A stretch of 64,000 nt of DNA, taken from NCBI GenBank assembly GCA_037127255.1, contig JBANSL010000009.1:17125975-17189974 (forward strand), given 5' to 3'. Below, piece after piece: positions 43,542 to 55,079 of this stretch. This DNA is from Persicaria tinctoria (lineage: Eukaryota > Streptophyta > Magnoliopsida > Caryophyllales > Polygonaceae). Position 1 is the stretch's first letter. Each line of letters starts with the position of its first letter. A model generated the notes under the pieces. The model had not been told where the DNA came from. It saw only the letters and a program-made list of their open reading frames with translations, and made no database searches. The position numbers and the translations under genes were made by a program.

Positions 43542-45609
43542 TGTTGTGAGCTGAATCTGCCATGTTTTACAGTAACTTTTATATCGATTTATGTATACAT
43601 TGCATTCATTTGGGTTTAGATAGTACATAACTTATGTAGTTTATGTTTATTTGCAAAATTATGGAATCTACACCAGTTTCTGTTTAATTTGCAGAAATCG
43701 AGGCATTTTACAGCAATTTTACAAAAGGTCGGAAAAGCTCGGAAAACCGCTACAGAAATCCAAGGTCAAAGCAGCGGAACAAGTCTGAGAGTCAAGGCTA
43801 CTCGATTTCGAGTAGGCCTTACTCGACCTAGACGAGCTTGGCCGAGCAGCCTTGGTCGACAAGACCTGATCGAGAACCAGACCAACCCGGGCTCCGGACC
43901 CAACTCGATCTCGACAAGCCCTAGTCGAGATCGACGAAGCCCAGACACCACACCCGGAGTCGACGAGGAGAAGCTGCCCGAGAAGCAGAGCAACCCTGGT
44001 CGAGATCGACAAACCCTTGTCGAGATCGACGAGACCTTGAGCCATGTCCGAGCTTGCCGAGGAGAGCCACTCGAGGAGGCCCAGTCGACGATCATCTCTA
44101 CTCGAGGTCGATGAAGACTACTCGAGGTCGACGACGCCCAGAGTCCAGATCTAGGCTTGTCGAGCACGCCAACCCGAGGAAGCTTCGTCGATGACCTAAT
44201 CCTACTCGACTTCGACCACCCCTTGTCGAGGTCGACGAGCACCTGGAGTCCTGTCTGAGCCTATCGAGGACCAGCAAGCCGAGACGACGAACCAATCCAG
44301 TCGACCAAGACCTCTACTCGAGATCGACAAGAGTCTTGTCGAGGTCGACTCGGATTCCAGAAGGTGTTCGACACGGATTGATCAATTCTACTCGACTTGG
44401 CTTTGCTTAGGCGCGAAGTTGCTGAAATATATCCGATATATCAAGATCCATCATGACGAGAAGAAGATTTATCCATGGAAGATTTTTAGATATAATTCCT
44501 ATTTTAGATTTAATTCTTTTATGTCTTTTATTTATCTTTTAAAACATTTTAGATAGAGATAGATATCTTCTTTCCTAGAATAAATAGGGAATGAAGGCTA
44601 TAAATAAGGCCCTAGGGGGCTCAGTTTTATTCATTCAATTTTCAGTCAGAGACAAGTAGTTCCACAGAGACAGTTTAGGGAGTTCGAAGGTTTTAAGGTT
44701 TTGGCATTCGACGAGAGTTGGATTGCCGGGATTGTAAAGTCTTTGAATTTAGTTTAATGCAAGTTGTTTCTTTTCAATCAATGATGTCTGAGTTTGCGAT
44801 GAAGAGCGAGTAGTCAACCCACTTCTAGGGTTGGGGCGAGCCCGACGATAGCCATGCATAATTGAGGTAAAGATCCGACCTTTATCATGTTTTGAGCATT
44901 TTCCTACTTGTTGATGTGTTTATTGCCCGTCTAATGGAGATCCATGCTAACAACTTGGATTATAAACATAAAATCGGTAGAGACAATTAGGGTTTCTTGA
45001 GAGAGTTGTCTAATTGTTGGAAAAGGCGAAAGCTTAATCCTTTAATGCGATTCACATGATTATCTGTTTGGTTCTACCTTATGCATGTTTGGTTATCGTT
45101 GTTGCAAACCCCAATCTTGGAAGTCTTTTTACATTAAGTTTAGTCGAAACCCTAAAAACATTTGTTCTTTATTTTCTTTATTTTCATCCGTTTTTCGTCC
45201 CCTGTCTACTCGATCTCGACCAACTGTGGTCGACCTCGAGTTACTGATTCTCGACCTAGAGTCGTTGTTGCTTACCTGTGCAGGAATCGACGAAGAACAA
45301 CTCGACGAGCCGTACTCGACCTCGAGTAGCCTCTTGTCGAGATCGACCACCTGTGCCGAGCAGTGCTGCTGTGTTCGACTGTCCGAGCTTCTGTCGACTA
45401 ACCCCTTAGTCGAGCTCGAGGACCCTGTTGTCGACTTTCGTGAGATTTCTCCGCTACCTAGGATCCGCTGACACGCTTCCTCGTGGATCGATCCTGACTT
45501 CCCGCTGCTACATCAGGAGGGAGTCTTGAACATTATTTGCTGGGATTCGATCGGTTTGCTTTACTTTGTTTACTTATTGTTTTACATTCTCGATTTCCTT
45601 CTCTCAACA
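43542..45609 (+). mobile_element. Solo LTR 2 in gypsy pol
   Basis: Starts TGTTGTGAGC, ends CTCTCAACA. A perfect 5-bp duplication ACCTA flanks it (43537-43541 and 45610-45614), and the gypsy sequence continues across it into MTRARE. LTR TATA motif TATAAATA at 44599-44606, 5' of a GGCCCTAGGGGGC-type block. It is 268 bp longer than solo LTR 1, mainly in TCGA-rich tracts (43795-44360 and 45205-45440). Confidence 0.9.
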
Positions 45610-45614
45610 ACCTA

Positions 45615-46604
45615 TGACTCGAGCTCGTGAGAATGATGTCATCCTCAAGAGGAAGAAGAATGCTACACCATGGGGGAAGGTCCAAAGGTGCAAGCTTGAA
45701 TAGGACGTTTTTGGGTTCGTTCATGATCAAATTGACAGCTTTTTGACGTCTCAGTAAGATGGGTCGTTCGGAGTCCATATTTATCGGATTAAGTCGTTCC
45801 ATACCTTGTTGGAACGAGGACAAAAAGATCTACAACTTTGCTGTCGAATGTTATTCCAAATTCGACTTAGAGCTTGGCCAAAAATCACCATCTTTTTAGT
45901 TGTCACTGTTTTAGCCGATTTTATTAAGTGTTGAAAGACTTCTTTATTGCTATTTTTAGTAAGATCTTTGGAGAGCAAGTTACTTAAGCTATTTTAGGTA
46001 TTTTAGGGATTTAAGTTAATTTCTATTTTATTTATTATTTCTTTAGAAATCAACCTCCTGGGTTATAAGAATAGGTGATCCCCATTGTTTAGAACTCACG
46101 TACATTCTATTGAAGAAAACTCTCTTTTGTGTGAAACACATCGAGTGCAAGTCGATCGATTCATAGCTAGGCTCATCGATTGCAAATTGGTATCGTTTCA
46201 GCTTGGTTTGCCTTGTGTTTGTCAATCTCGCAAAGGTTTGGTAATCTCTGGTATCTACGAGTCCCCTCATTGTGCCTCCAAGTTGTCTGCTTGGTTGTGT
46301 AGGGTTGTAGAGACGGGTTATATAGTCATTGATGTTGGTTCCTACCTTCTACGAAAGTTTGGGGTCTTCATCTTGTTCTATATAGATCAGCTCACGAATC
46401 TATCGGGTCTTTCAATTCTATTTCGAGTTTTGTTCTTTCCATTACAACCGCATATTTCTTGTTTTTGTTGCGTTCTTGAGTCTTTCTTGAGTTCTTGATT
46501 GAATCTTGATTGAGTTCTTGAGTTCTTGCATTGTTCTTGATTCCGTTCTTGAATTTGTGTCTTGATTGTCGAATATCGGGTCATCCTACGGCTTACCTCG
46601 TATC
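45615..46604 (+). other. 3' part of the gypsy element (pol end, non-coding 3' region)
   Basis: A frame ending MTRAREND... and GKVQRCKLE stops near 45702. The rest has no ORF of note; TCTACAACTTTGCTGTCGAA near 45829 and the end CTTACCTCGTATCA resemble gypsy LTR-internal and LTR-end sequence. I cannot place the 3' LTR start. Confidence 0.5.
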
Positions 46605-46896
46605 AAATATTTTTGTCCATTTTGCTCAGCTTTGACTTTTCAGGAAATATTCCATTTGTTTGACTTTTTGATAATAATTTTACTAATTTATAATTAATAT
46701 TTTTAATATATAAAATATCAACATTATAATTAATATTTTTAATATAATTTTATTAGTACAAAGTTTAAAATTATTTGAAAAATGAATAAAAATCTAATAA
46801 TTTGTATAGTTAAATGAGATCTATTTTTAAACAGATATATAGTATTATACTGTATTATACAAAATTTGAAAGTAGAGTAGATCGGATTAAACATAC
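46605..46896. other. Intron sequence next to exon 1
   Basis: A+T-rich, no gene, direct repeat of ATTATAATTAATATTTTTAA near 46690 and 46730. Confidence 0.5.
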
Positions 46897-47414
46897 TGGT
46901 CGACGGTGTCCTTAAGAACAGAAGCGAGCGTCGCAGCGTCGGAGACGTTGTTGGGGGACCACCCCCATGACCTCGGGAACTCGGACTCGACGCCGACCAT
47001 GGACTGGTTCAAGTAGCGGATCGTGCACTCTTCGAACCACACGATGCCGGATTTGAAGAGGGTGCAGTTGCGGAAAACGATCTGGGCGGCCTGCTGGATG
47101 CAGTCGCGGCAGAGCTTGGAGTCGACATCGCCACGGCAGTAGTACTGCCCGTACACGGCATTGAGGCCGGAGCCAGCGGTGGAGTTGTAGAACAGCTCGA
47201 GGGATCCGTGGTCTTGGAGTTCGGAGAGGACGGACTGGAGGTTGGTCTGGTACGTGCTGTTGACGGTGTAGTTGCCGATGTCTCGGCAGAGGTAGTCAAA
47301 ATAGGTGGGCGATGTGAGCGCTGCGGCGGTGGCGCGGTCGACGACGCCGATAATTAGAAGGGTGGTTAATGATATAACGATGAGGAGGTGATCGGGATGA
47401 GAGGGCTTTGACAT
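46897..47414 (-). CDS. DUF26/Gnk2 cysteine-rich secretory protein, exon 1 (signal peptide and domain 1)
   Basis: Exon 1 of the only convincing host gene. The start ATG at 47414-47412 opens a signal peptide with a hydrophobic core (residues 10-25) and a likely cut near ATAAA (28-32). The first Gnk2 domain follows, with C43 and the diagnostic C-x8-C-x2-C (C93, C102, C105), then C117 and C130, so all six cysteines are present. NxS/T glycosylation sites are frequent. Continuing past 46897 gives only three more residues before a stop, but CCA|GTATGT at 46897/46896 is a strong splice donor and leaves phase 2, which matches exon 2. The protein should be secreted or on the cell surface; related proteins act in defence, plasmodesmata or carbohydrate binding, but I cannot assign which. 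Confidence 0.75.
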
Positions 47415-47467
47415 CCTGATTAACCAAACTAATTAAGGTGCTGGGTTTGTGGATCCAGTTATTAGTG

Positions 47468-47470
<3 letters not shown>

Positions 47471-47480
<10 letters not shown>
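47471..47480 (-). promoter_or_regulatory. TATA box candidate of the DUF26 gene
   Basis: On the minus strand TATATAAAAT lies about 57-66 bp upstream of the ATG, which would give a leader of roughly 30 nt. It is formed at the edge of a (TA)n tract that borders a Mutator-like element, so the TE insertion may have shaped this promoter. Confidence 0.4.
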
Positions 47481-47501
<21 letters not shown>

Positions 47502-47824
47502 GTTAGGTCTAGTGTTAACAACCCTTAATGTGTTTTGTGTTAACAAATCACAACCATAGATTGAGGGAAAATGAAAGGTTGAGATTAATTGTGGATTTTC
47601 TTTTTTTTTTCCTTAAAAAACATGGGTCCCACTAATATTGCTCCCCACCCTCATAATGTGGTGTGTGTAATCCACTCTCCCCACATTTGATTTTGAAAAA
47701 TGACGTAAATGGAAATTGGTGAGCCCATCTTGATTTTAAAAAAAAATTAACTAGTTAATACTCCGGTATGGAATCACATGATCGATTAATAATCCACCTG
47801 CTTGTTATTTTCAATTAGTAATTA

Positions 47825-48110
47825 GATTTCGATGAATAATGACGAATAGTTCCTTATTATCAACGAATAATTCCTTATTATTAACGAATAGTGATTCTGA
47901 ACTTGCCGAATAGTCATAGTCGATAAATTCATGGGAATAAATTTCAAGAAACCTATATCTAATTGCTCCCATATATATGAATAATTCCTTATTGTCAACG
48001 AATAATTACTCTGAATTTGTCGAATATTCGATAAATTCACGAACAATTTATATATGAATAATTCTCGATTATCAACGAATAATTACTCTGAATTTGTCAA
48101 CTATTCGATA
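47825..48110. repeat. AATAATT-rich short repeats in the Pack-MULE
   Basis: Phrases such as AATAATTCCTTATTATCAACG, GAATAATTACTCTGAATTTG and GTCGAATATTCGATAAATTC recur three to four times with 20-100-bp spacing. A+T-rich, non-coding. Confidence 0.75.
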
Positions 48111-48619
48111 AGGTGATATTAAATATTCGCTAATTTATAGTTATTATTCGTGTGTAGAGAGGAGTTATCGCTTAGATATTGGCAAAAGGTTGCTCAATCT
48201 TGCAACTATTCGCTAGGTTGATAGTAATTATTCGCTAGATTGATTGTAATTATTCACTAGATTGAAAGAACATATAAATGTAATTCTTGATTTCCCACAT
48301 CTAATTAACCACATACATATGAATAATTCAGTATTATCAACGAATATAACTCTAAACTTGCCGAATAATGACTCCGAATGTGATAGATACGTTAATTATG
48401 CAATAAAATTTGGACAATTATTCAGTAATATGTTCAAATAATATATAATAGTAACGAATAATCTATCACATACCATCGAATAATTTCTTATATACCAATG
48501 AATATCTATTACAAAACTAGGAATACCCATGAATAATCAACTGTCGTTTGTATATCTAAAAAATCTTCTGGAAAATCAATGGTCGTTTGAAACACATCTT
48601 CTAGAAAATTCTACATATG

Positions 48620-49130
48620 ACCTTCTCCGTTCAAAATCATCAAAATCGCAACAAAACAACAACCAAATCGGCACTTACCCATTCGATTCTCCAACAGCTA
48701 CTTGGATATCCTCCAGATGCGCGAGACCGAGACGCCTGCCGAGTGGAGAGGACGTAGTCGATCGGCGCCGCCTGTAGCCGCAGACGAAGGTTCTTCGGCG
48801 GACGAATCAATTCGCAGCAGCGCCGCCCACCGGTGACCGGAGTACGTGGTTCGCCGTAGGCCACCGTCTCGAATTCGAGCGAGGGAGGCGCCGCCGGTCC
48901 CCCCTTCCAAATTCCAATCTCTCCCGATCCTCCATTTTTCCATCGCCCGCGCCGCCACTGTCATCCTCCATCGCCGCCGCGGGTTCCTTCCAATCTCTCC
49001 CGATCCTCCATCGCCATCGCCCCCACCGCCACTGTCATCCTCCATCGCCGCCGCCAGTTCCACCATCGCCTACCGCTAGGGTTTTTTGGGAAGCCCTCTT
49101 GCTTTCTCTATCCCCAGAACGAGGCATTCA
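48620..49130. other. G+C-rich captured fragment
   Basis: Sharp rise in G+C over the flanks. Open frames run on both strands (minus 48698-49066; plus 48846-49079) without a recognisable domain. The plus strand looks like a plant 5' exon (Pro/Ser-rich, ending CTAGGGTTTTTTGGG). A ~75-bp tandem duplication sits at 48951-49064 (CGCCACTGTCATCCTCCATC twice). The donor gene is unknown. Confidence 0.5.
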
Positions 49131-49281
49131 CACGCGCGTCTTATAGGAATGGAAATGTGTTTTTGTAATATTAAATTATAATTAATAAATAACGTGGAAT
49201 AATCTCGACCTTTCAATTTTCATCAATTAAAGGTCCAGATGTGTTAACACAAAACACAATAAGAGTTGTAAACATTTGATC

Positions 49282-50854
<1,573 letters not shown>

Positions 50855-50951
50855 ATATATATATATATATATATATATATACCGGCAGGTTCAAGAGGGT
50901 CGTTAGTTTTTTTTTTTATTATTTTTTTAAGCAAATATTAGGAGCTGCTAC

Positions 50952-51311
50952 TTAAAAAAAAAGTAGCGTAACTCTAGGAAGGATGATGTTAAAAAATTCC
51001 CTATGGAAGGGGATGGACTGTAAATTACATATGATTCCTTTTCTAGGAATATAATATGCCGACATGTAGACTTCTCTGTAAATATGATGAACCTCATTGT
51101 TATATATTTTCCATAAGAATTTCATTTGCAGACATTTATTAAGGTCTTCTGCTTTTCTGAGACCGAGTCCACCTTGAGATTTTGGTTTACAGATTTGATC
51201 CCAACCAATTAGTGGGATGTATCTGTCATTTTGAGTTTTGTTCCAAAAGAAGTTCCTGTTGATCTGATCAATTTGATTGAGAATACCCTTTGGTAGTAAC
51301 AAATTCTGCAT
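50952..51311 (-). pseudogene. LINE B ORF2 C-terminal fusion from internal deletion
   Basis: Starts in the post-RT region (MQNLLLPKGILNQ, NFFWNKTQNDRYIPLIGW), then passes from LWKI directly to NNEVHHIYREV, the last third of the RNase H-like tail. Compared with LINE A about 1.2 kb is missing. It stays open to the end. Confidence 0.8.
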
Positions 51312-51530
51312 AAGATAGTTAGTCTTGGAACTAAGATTTGTTTAGATGAGGACAGCTCCTACAGCCTGAGAGAGACTAGAGGTTTTCCACTTAGCTAACT
51401 GTTTTTTTAAGTTGTCCACCGCCTCATTGAAAACACTTTTTTTAATTCTACCATTTACAAGAGGGATACCCAGATACTTTTCCAGAATTTTCGAAATAGG
51501 AATGCCCATATGGGCAGAAAGATCTCTTGC

Positions 51531-54105
51531 ACTTTAAAAACCCGGGTTCAGGGGCTCTGCTAGGGTTTGGGCGATTCTGATTTCTCGCCTCGTGCCTCCC
51601 GGCGGCGGCCGGAATCTGGGCGGTTCCCGTTCGTTTTTCTGGTAAATGGCTAAAGGGAAAAGAGGTCGTGGTCATGGTGGGTTCAAGCATGGAGGTAATT
51701 CGGAGGCGCGGGAGGAGCTGGCCAGGGAGATCTGCTCGTCCATCTTCAATTCGAATTCGAAGCAACCAGATCTGAACATTTCAGAGATGGATGATGCTGA
51801 GCACGGTAAGTCCTCGAAGATTCCGTCTCAGGGCTCCTCACCTCCGCCTTCGTCTTCGTCGGGGTTAGGTTCTCCTTCGGGATTTGGTGGAGTTGGGTCT
51901 CAGACGGATATGGATGGGGAAAAGGTTGGAGGAACTGCTGGTTTAGGTGCTCCCCGGCCGGGGTCTTCTACTGGTGGCCCTAGAAGTCTGGTGGGCAATG
52001 GTTCCGGACAAACGATCGGGGATGAAGCGGCTGTTGAAACAACGACGCGGAATCCCCAGACTCAGTTCAAAGAGAGACGCCCTATATCTTATGCTCAGGC
52101 TGCTCGGGGTCCTAGTCGCGCTGCAACGTCGTTCAGACTGAAGTTCATCCCGAATGTGTGTGGAGATCGCATTACATACTCCGATGATGACATAGCGGAA
52201 TCATCTAAAGTATGGGAGGCCACTCTGCTAGGTGCAATCATGGGACCTGCTATCCCTACTCGAGTAATCGCCGAGTTCATCCGCAACAATTGGAAGGTAA
52301 CCCCTCCTAAATTCTATGTCAAGGATAATGGAATACTTGTGTTTCAATTCTCAACTCTAGAAGACCTCAATTGGGTGCTGGAAAAGGGGCCTTGGTCAAT
52401 TGGAGGCTCGCGCCCTATCCTGTTGAAACGGTGGATGGATGGTCTCCCCATGGATTGGCGATTGTTCTGCTCGGTCCCGGTGTGGGTTCGCTTGCCGGAT
52501 CTCTCGCCTTTGTTTAACTCGAATGACATGTTGAGCCGTATTGGTAGTGGAATAGGGACTCCATTGTGTGTGGATGAGTTTACTGCGAGCCATGAGCTGC
52601 TCGCATACGCTAGATTATTGATCGAAGTGAATGTGGACCAATCTCGCCGATCACATGTCAAGCTTGTGAATGCCCGTGGTGAGGAAGTACTACAGAAGGT
52701 TATTTTCGAATGGCTTCCGTGGAGTTGCACACATTGCAAATACTTTGGCCATACTGAAGCCATGTGCAGATTGATAAAACCGGATGTGGTGCCGGTTGAT
52801 GCTGGCCTTGACTCGGGTCCTGTAGGAGAGAAGACAGAAAAGTCCAACAAGGGAGAGGATGACTGTGAGGTAGTTGCAACTGTTCAAGCTGTTGTTGGAG
52901 GGCATGGCGAGTCTGTTGGGTCTGATCGAGTGGACAAGAGTGCTGCTGTTACATCCTCTACTGGGGTTCAAACTGATGTGGTGGAAAATGTTGTTGGGTG
53001 TGGCATGGAGATACCAAAAACGGCTGGTGAGAGCCTCCAACATCCGACCAAGGCAGATGTTTTGTTCACAAGGTGTCCAAACAGAGGGTATTTGTACAAC
53101 GGAAGTGAAACGGGTTGTGGATATTAAATGTGTTGCTACTCAAACGGAGGAAACTCAAGTTTATGGGAGCGTTGTGAGTGTACAAGCTCCGCCTCCTTCA
53201 GGCCAACGCATGAATGACAGTTTAGTGGAGGAAAATGCACTCAAGGCAGACCCGGTCTCTTCCAAGGTCTGCGCCGCACTGGTTGCAACAGCCTGGGCTG
53301 AGGACTCAGGCATTTCAACTTCGGAGAATGGTCGAATAAGGATCAATAGCTATAAAACTCCTCATCCAAAGCGGTGGCAGACTGTTGGAGGGGTTAGGAA
53401 AGGGAGCTATTTGCTCCGAGGCACGTCGAATCGCATCCCTGGTGACATCCAAGTTTCCTTGACAATGGACGAGCTCTATAATGCGCTAGCGGCTATAAAA
53501 GATCCTAAGTCGGGAGATAAGGTTGCTCAATATTTTGCCCTGCTCTCGGAAACTGAGGATGATGAGGAGGGGTCGACAGATGATAAATCATACAAGCCTG
53601 GCTGATCGTGTGTGTTGGTCATCCGTGTAGACTGAGAGGGGTGGTGACGGTCGATACTGATGTTGGAAGGAAATTCTGTCATGGTGCTTTGTAATATTGC
53701 AATGGGGTTTACTGTCATGAGGAGCTGTCTATTATTTGCGTTTTTTTGGGCTGGTGGGTCAACTTATGTGGAAGCCGGGTTTGGGTGAGTTGAGAATTAA
53801 AATTGTATTGGAATGGGCTATCCGTACTGGGCCTATTCTTCCCCCATTTGCTTTGTAATTCCTGAAGTGAACTTCGGCCTCCTTTTATTTCTACATATAT
53901 TTATATAGGAATATATGTAGGATATTAGGTGTCCGTTTGTTGTTTTGCTTCGGAATTATTTAATAAATTGGGGTAGTGGGTGGTAAAATAGTGGTAGTAT
54001 CATTGGGGTAGGTAGTTTCACCGTTTTACGTAGGACCCTGGTTTGGTCCTGCACCTTTTGTTACTCCCTGGCTTTATGCCAACATCTATCTATTTACCTT
54101 TTCAG
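51531..54105 (+). mobile_element. ORF1-only non-autonomous LINE
   Basis: Inserted in LINE B. The target duplication is GAAAGATCTCTTGC (51517-51530) and GAAAGATTTCTTGC (54106-54119), 13 of 14 identical, typical of target-primed LINE insertion. It carries a 5' leader (CTAGGGTTTGGG), one ORF1 (51646-53605) and a tail with CTTCGGCCTCCTTTTATTT (53872-53890). There is no endonuclease or RT, so it depends on another LINE for movement. Confidence 0.8.
51646..53605 (+). pseudogene. LINE ORF1 protein (DUF4283 and CCHC zinc knuckle), one frameshift
   Basis: ATG in AA ATG G context. Residues 1-150 are low-complexity (RGRGHGG, Ser/Gly/Pro-rich). The DUF4283 region is about residues 165-300 (VIAEFIRNNWK, FQFSTLEDLNWVLEKGPWSIG, WVRLPDLSPLF). 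The zf-CCHC_4 knuckle is C361-x2-C364-x4-H369-x4-C374. The frame opens to 53127, but from about 53075 the better continuation is the next frame to 53605 (KRVVDIKCVATQTEE...ALLSETEDDEE), so one indel separates the parts. GVQTD/GVQTE/ATQTE repeats bridge the break. ORF1 proteins bind LINE RNA. An almost intact frame suggests a young copy. Confidence 0.82.
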
Positions 54106-54228
54106 GAAAGATTTCTTGCCAGATTTGGACTTACATTCCTGGAACACTAAAGAGAGCTTTTATTATAGTTGATAGAGAGGCCCGACAAATTTGAAAAATT
54201 GTTTATAATATTTTGGATCGTATTCAGA

Positions 54229-54696
54229 CTAGTGTGATCGAGCTGCCTTGGAGAAGATAATGGTATCATCTGCGAAAGTTAAGAAGGGGATAGGCGTACC
54301 ATTCTTCCTAATTTTAATACCAATCAAAGCATCTTCTAGTAAAGCTTCTTTATGAAGTTCTCTTGACAATCCTTCCATGACTAGGACAAAGAGATAGGGA
54401 GCAAGAGGATCACCTTGTCTGATCCCTCTATTTGGTTTGAAGACAGGACCAGGGGTATTATTAACTAAAACTAAAAAGGACGTAGTCGTGACACATTTCA
54501 TTACCCAGTTAATCCAAGTCGAATGAAAAACAAATTTCTCAAGAACAACTTTAATGTAAGACCAATTTATTTTGTCATAGGCTTTCTCCATATCCAATTT
54601 TTGAGCCATCCAACCTTGTTTACCTTTTTGTTTATGAAATGAATGAAAGATCTCTTGAGCTATAAGGGTATTATCCTGACTCGATCTCCCTTCCAC
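54229..54696 (-). pseudogene. LINE B reverse transcriptase fragment
   Basis: 155 codons covering RT blocks from QDNTLIAQEI to FADDTIIFSKAARS. The frame then shifts but the DNA continues to match LINE A (NTIQNI, NNFSNLSGL) until about 54119, where the nested element starts on this strand. Confidence 0.88.
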
Positions 54697-54870
54697 AAAG
54701 GCACCTTGAAAAGGGTTTATGAGTTTTGGGAGGACCTTTTTAAGACGATTTGCAAGAATTTTGGAGATAACTTTATAAACATTGTTACATAAACTGATTA
54801 ATTGTTGTGAGATTTTCAGTTTTTGAAATAAGGGCTATAAATATTTGGTTAATTTCAAGAGGGTCGTTAG

Positions 54871-55063
54871 TTTTTTTTTTTTTTTTAGTAGGCGAAAAGG
54901 GGGCGGTTCTTAAGACAGAACACAACCCTGATCATCCTTTCGGATGATGTTACAGAAATCCCTATTCAAAGGGAGAGTATCCATATTACAAATGTCATTA
55001 GATCTAGCTATGAAATCTGTCGCTCCATTGGCTTCACGAAAACAATGTTTGAACTCTATGCGC
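54871..55063 (-). mobile_element. LINE 3'-end insertion (LINE C)
   Basis: Poly(T) at the left (minus-strand poly(A)), then reading on the minus strand EFKHCFREANGATDFIA and DDQGCVLS, the RNase H-like end of LINE ORF2. 5'-truncated to under 200 bp. Flanked by TCAAGAGGGTCGTTAG (54855-54870) and TCAAGAGGATCGTTAG (55064-55079). Confidence 0.85.
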
Positions 55064-55079
55064 TCAAGAGGATCGTTAG

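Larger units (their letters stand above)
39091..46604 (+). mobile_element. Ty3/gypsy retrotransposon, internally deleted, with two solo LTR insertions
   Basis: Gag, protease and RT are present (39091-41511). After solo LTR 1 the frame goes on for about ten residues (TGG CCA ACC CCT..., WPTPTTIGL) to SFHG, then jumps to the pol C-terminus (YGVSITFNVADLIPY and TNPFQEME). RNase H and integrase are therefore deleted. After solo LTR 2 the terminal motif MTRARE and a 3' non-coding part continue to about 46604 (ends CTCGTATCA). No 5' LTR is visible; the left side meets the tandem duplication. Confidence 0.85.
27496..46896 (-). other. Intron 1 of the DUF26 gene (~19.4 kb), packed with transposable elements
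   Basis: Bounded by GTATGT (46896-46891) and ...GCAACAG (27502-27496), both good plant signals and phase-compatible. It holds a MITE with nested LTR elements (28220-33643), a LINE (33830-37276), a small MITE (37392-37532), a tandem duplication (38071-39090) and a gypsy element with two solo LTRs (39091-46604). No other host exon is visible inside. The alternative, that two separate gene fragments happen to lie in the same direction, would have to explain the complementary domains, phase and spacing. Confidence 0.65.
50907..54854 (-). mobile_element. LINE (plant L1 type), minus strand, 5'-truncated (LINE B)
   Basis: Minus-strand ORF2 in two pieces around a nested element: RT at 54125-54850 (DMEKAYDKINWSYIKV, GIRQGDPLAPYLF, catalytic FADDT) and the later part at 50945-51530 (NGRIKKSVFN, NLLLPKGILNQ, zf-RVT start). 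An internal deletion joins LQMKFLWKI to the RNase H tail (HHIYREV...GIICNLQSIP). A poly(T) run at 50907-50920 is the poly(A) of the minus strand. The 16-bp duplication TCAAGAGGGTCGTTAG flanks it (50891-50906, 54855-54870). Confidence 0.9.

Noticed and set aside
43719..44295. Ser/Arg-rich frames in solo LTR 2
   Set aside because: They translate the TCGA-based repeats in several frames at once.
41512..45609. A complete short LTR element with LTRs at 41512 and 43542
   Set aside because: Each LTR has its own target duplication and the sequence between and beyond them is gypsy pol, so they are two solo LTRs.
48698..49066. Gly-rich protein gene on the minus strand upstream of the DUF26 gene
   Set aside because: It lies in the captured part of a TIR element, has no recognisable domain, and is antisense to an exon-like plus-strand composition.
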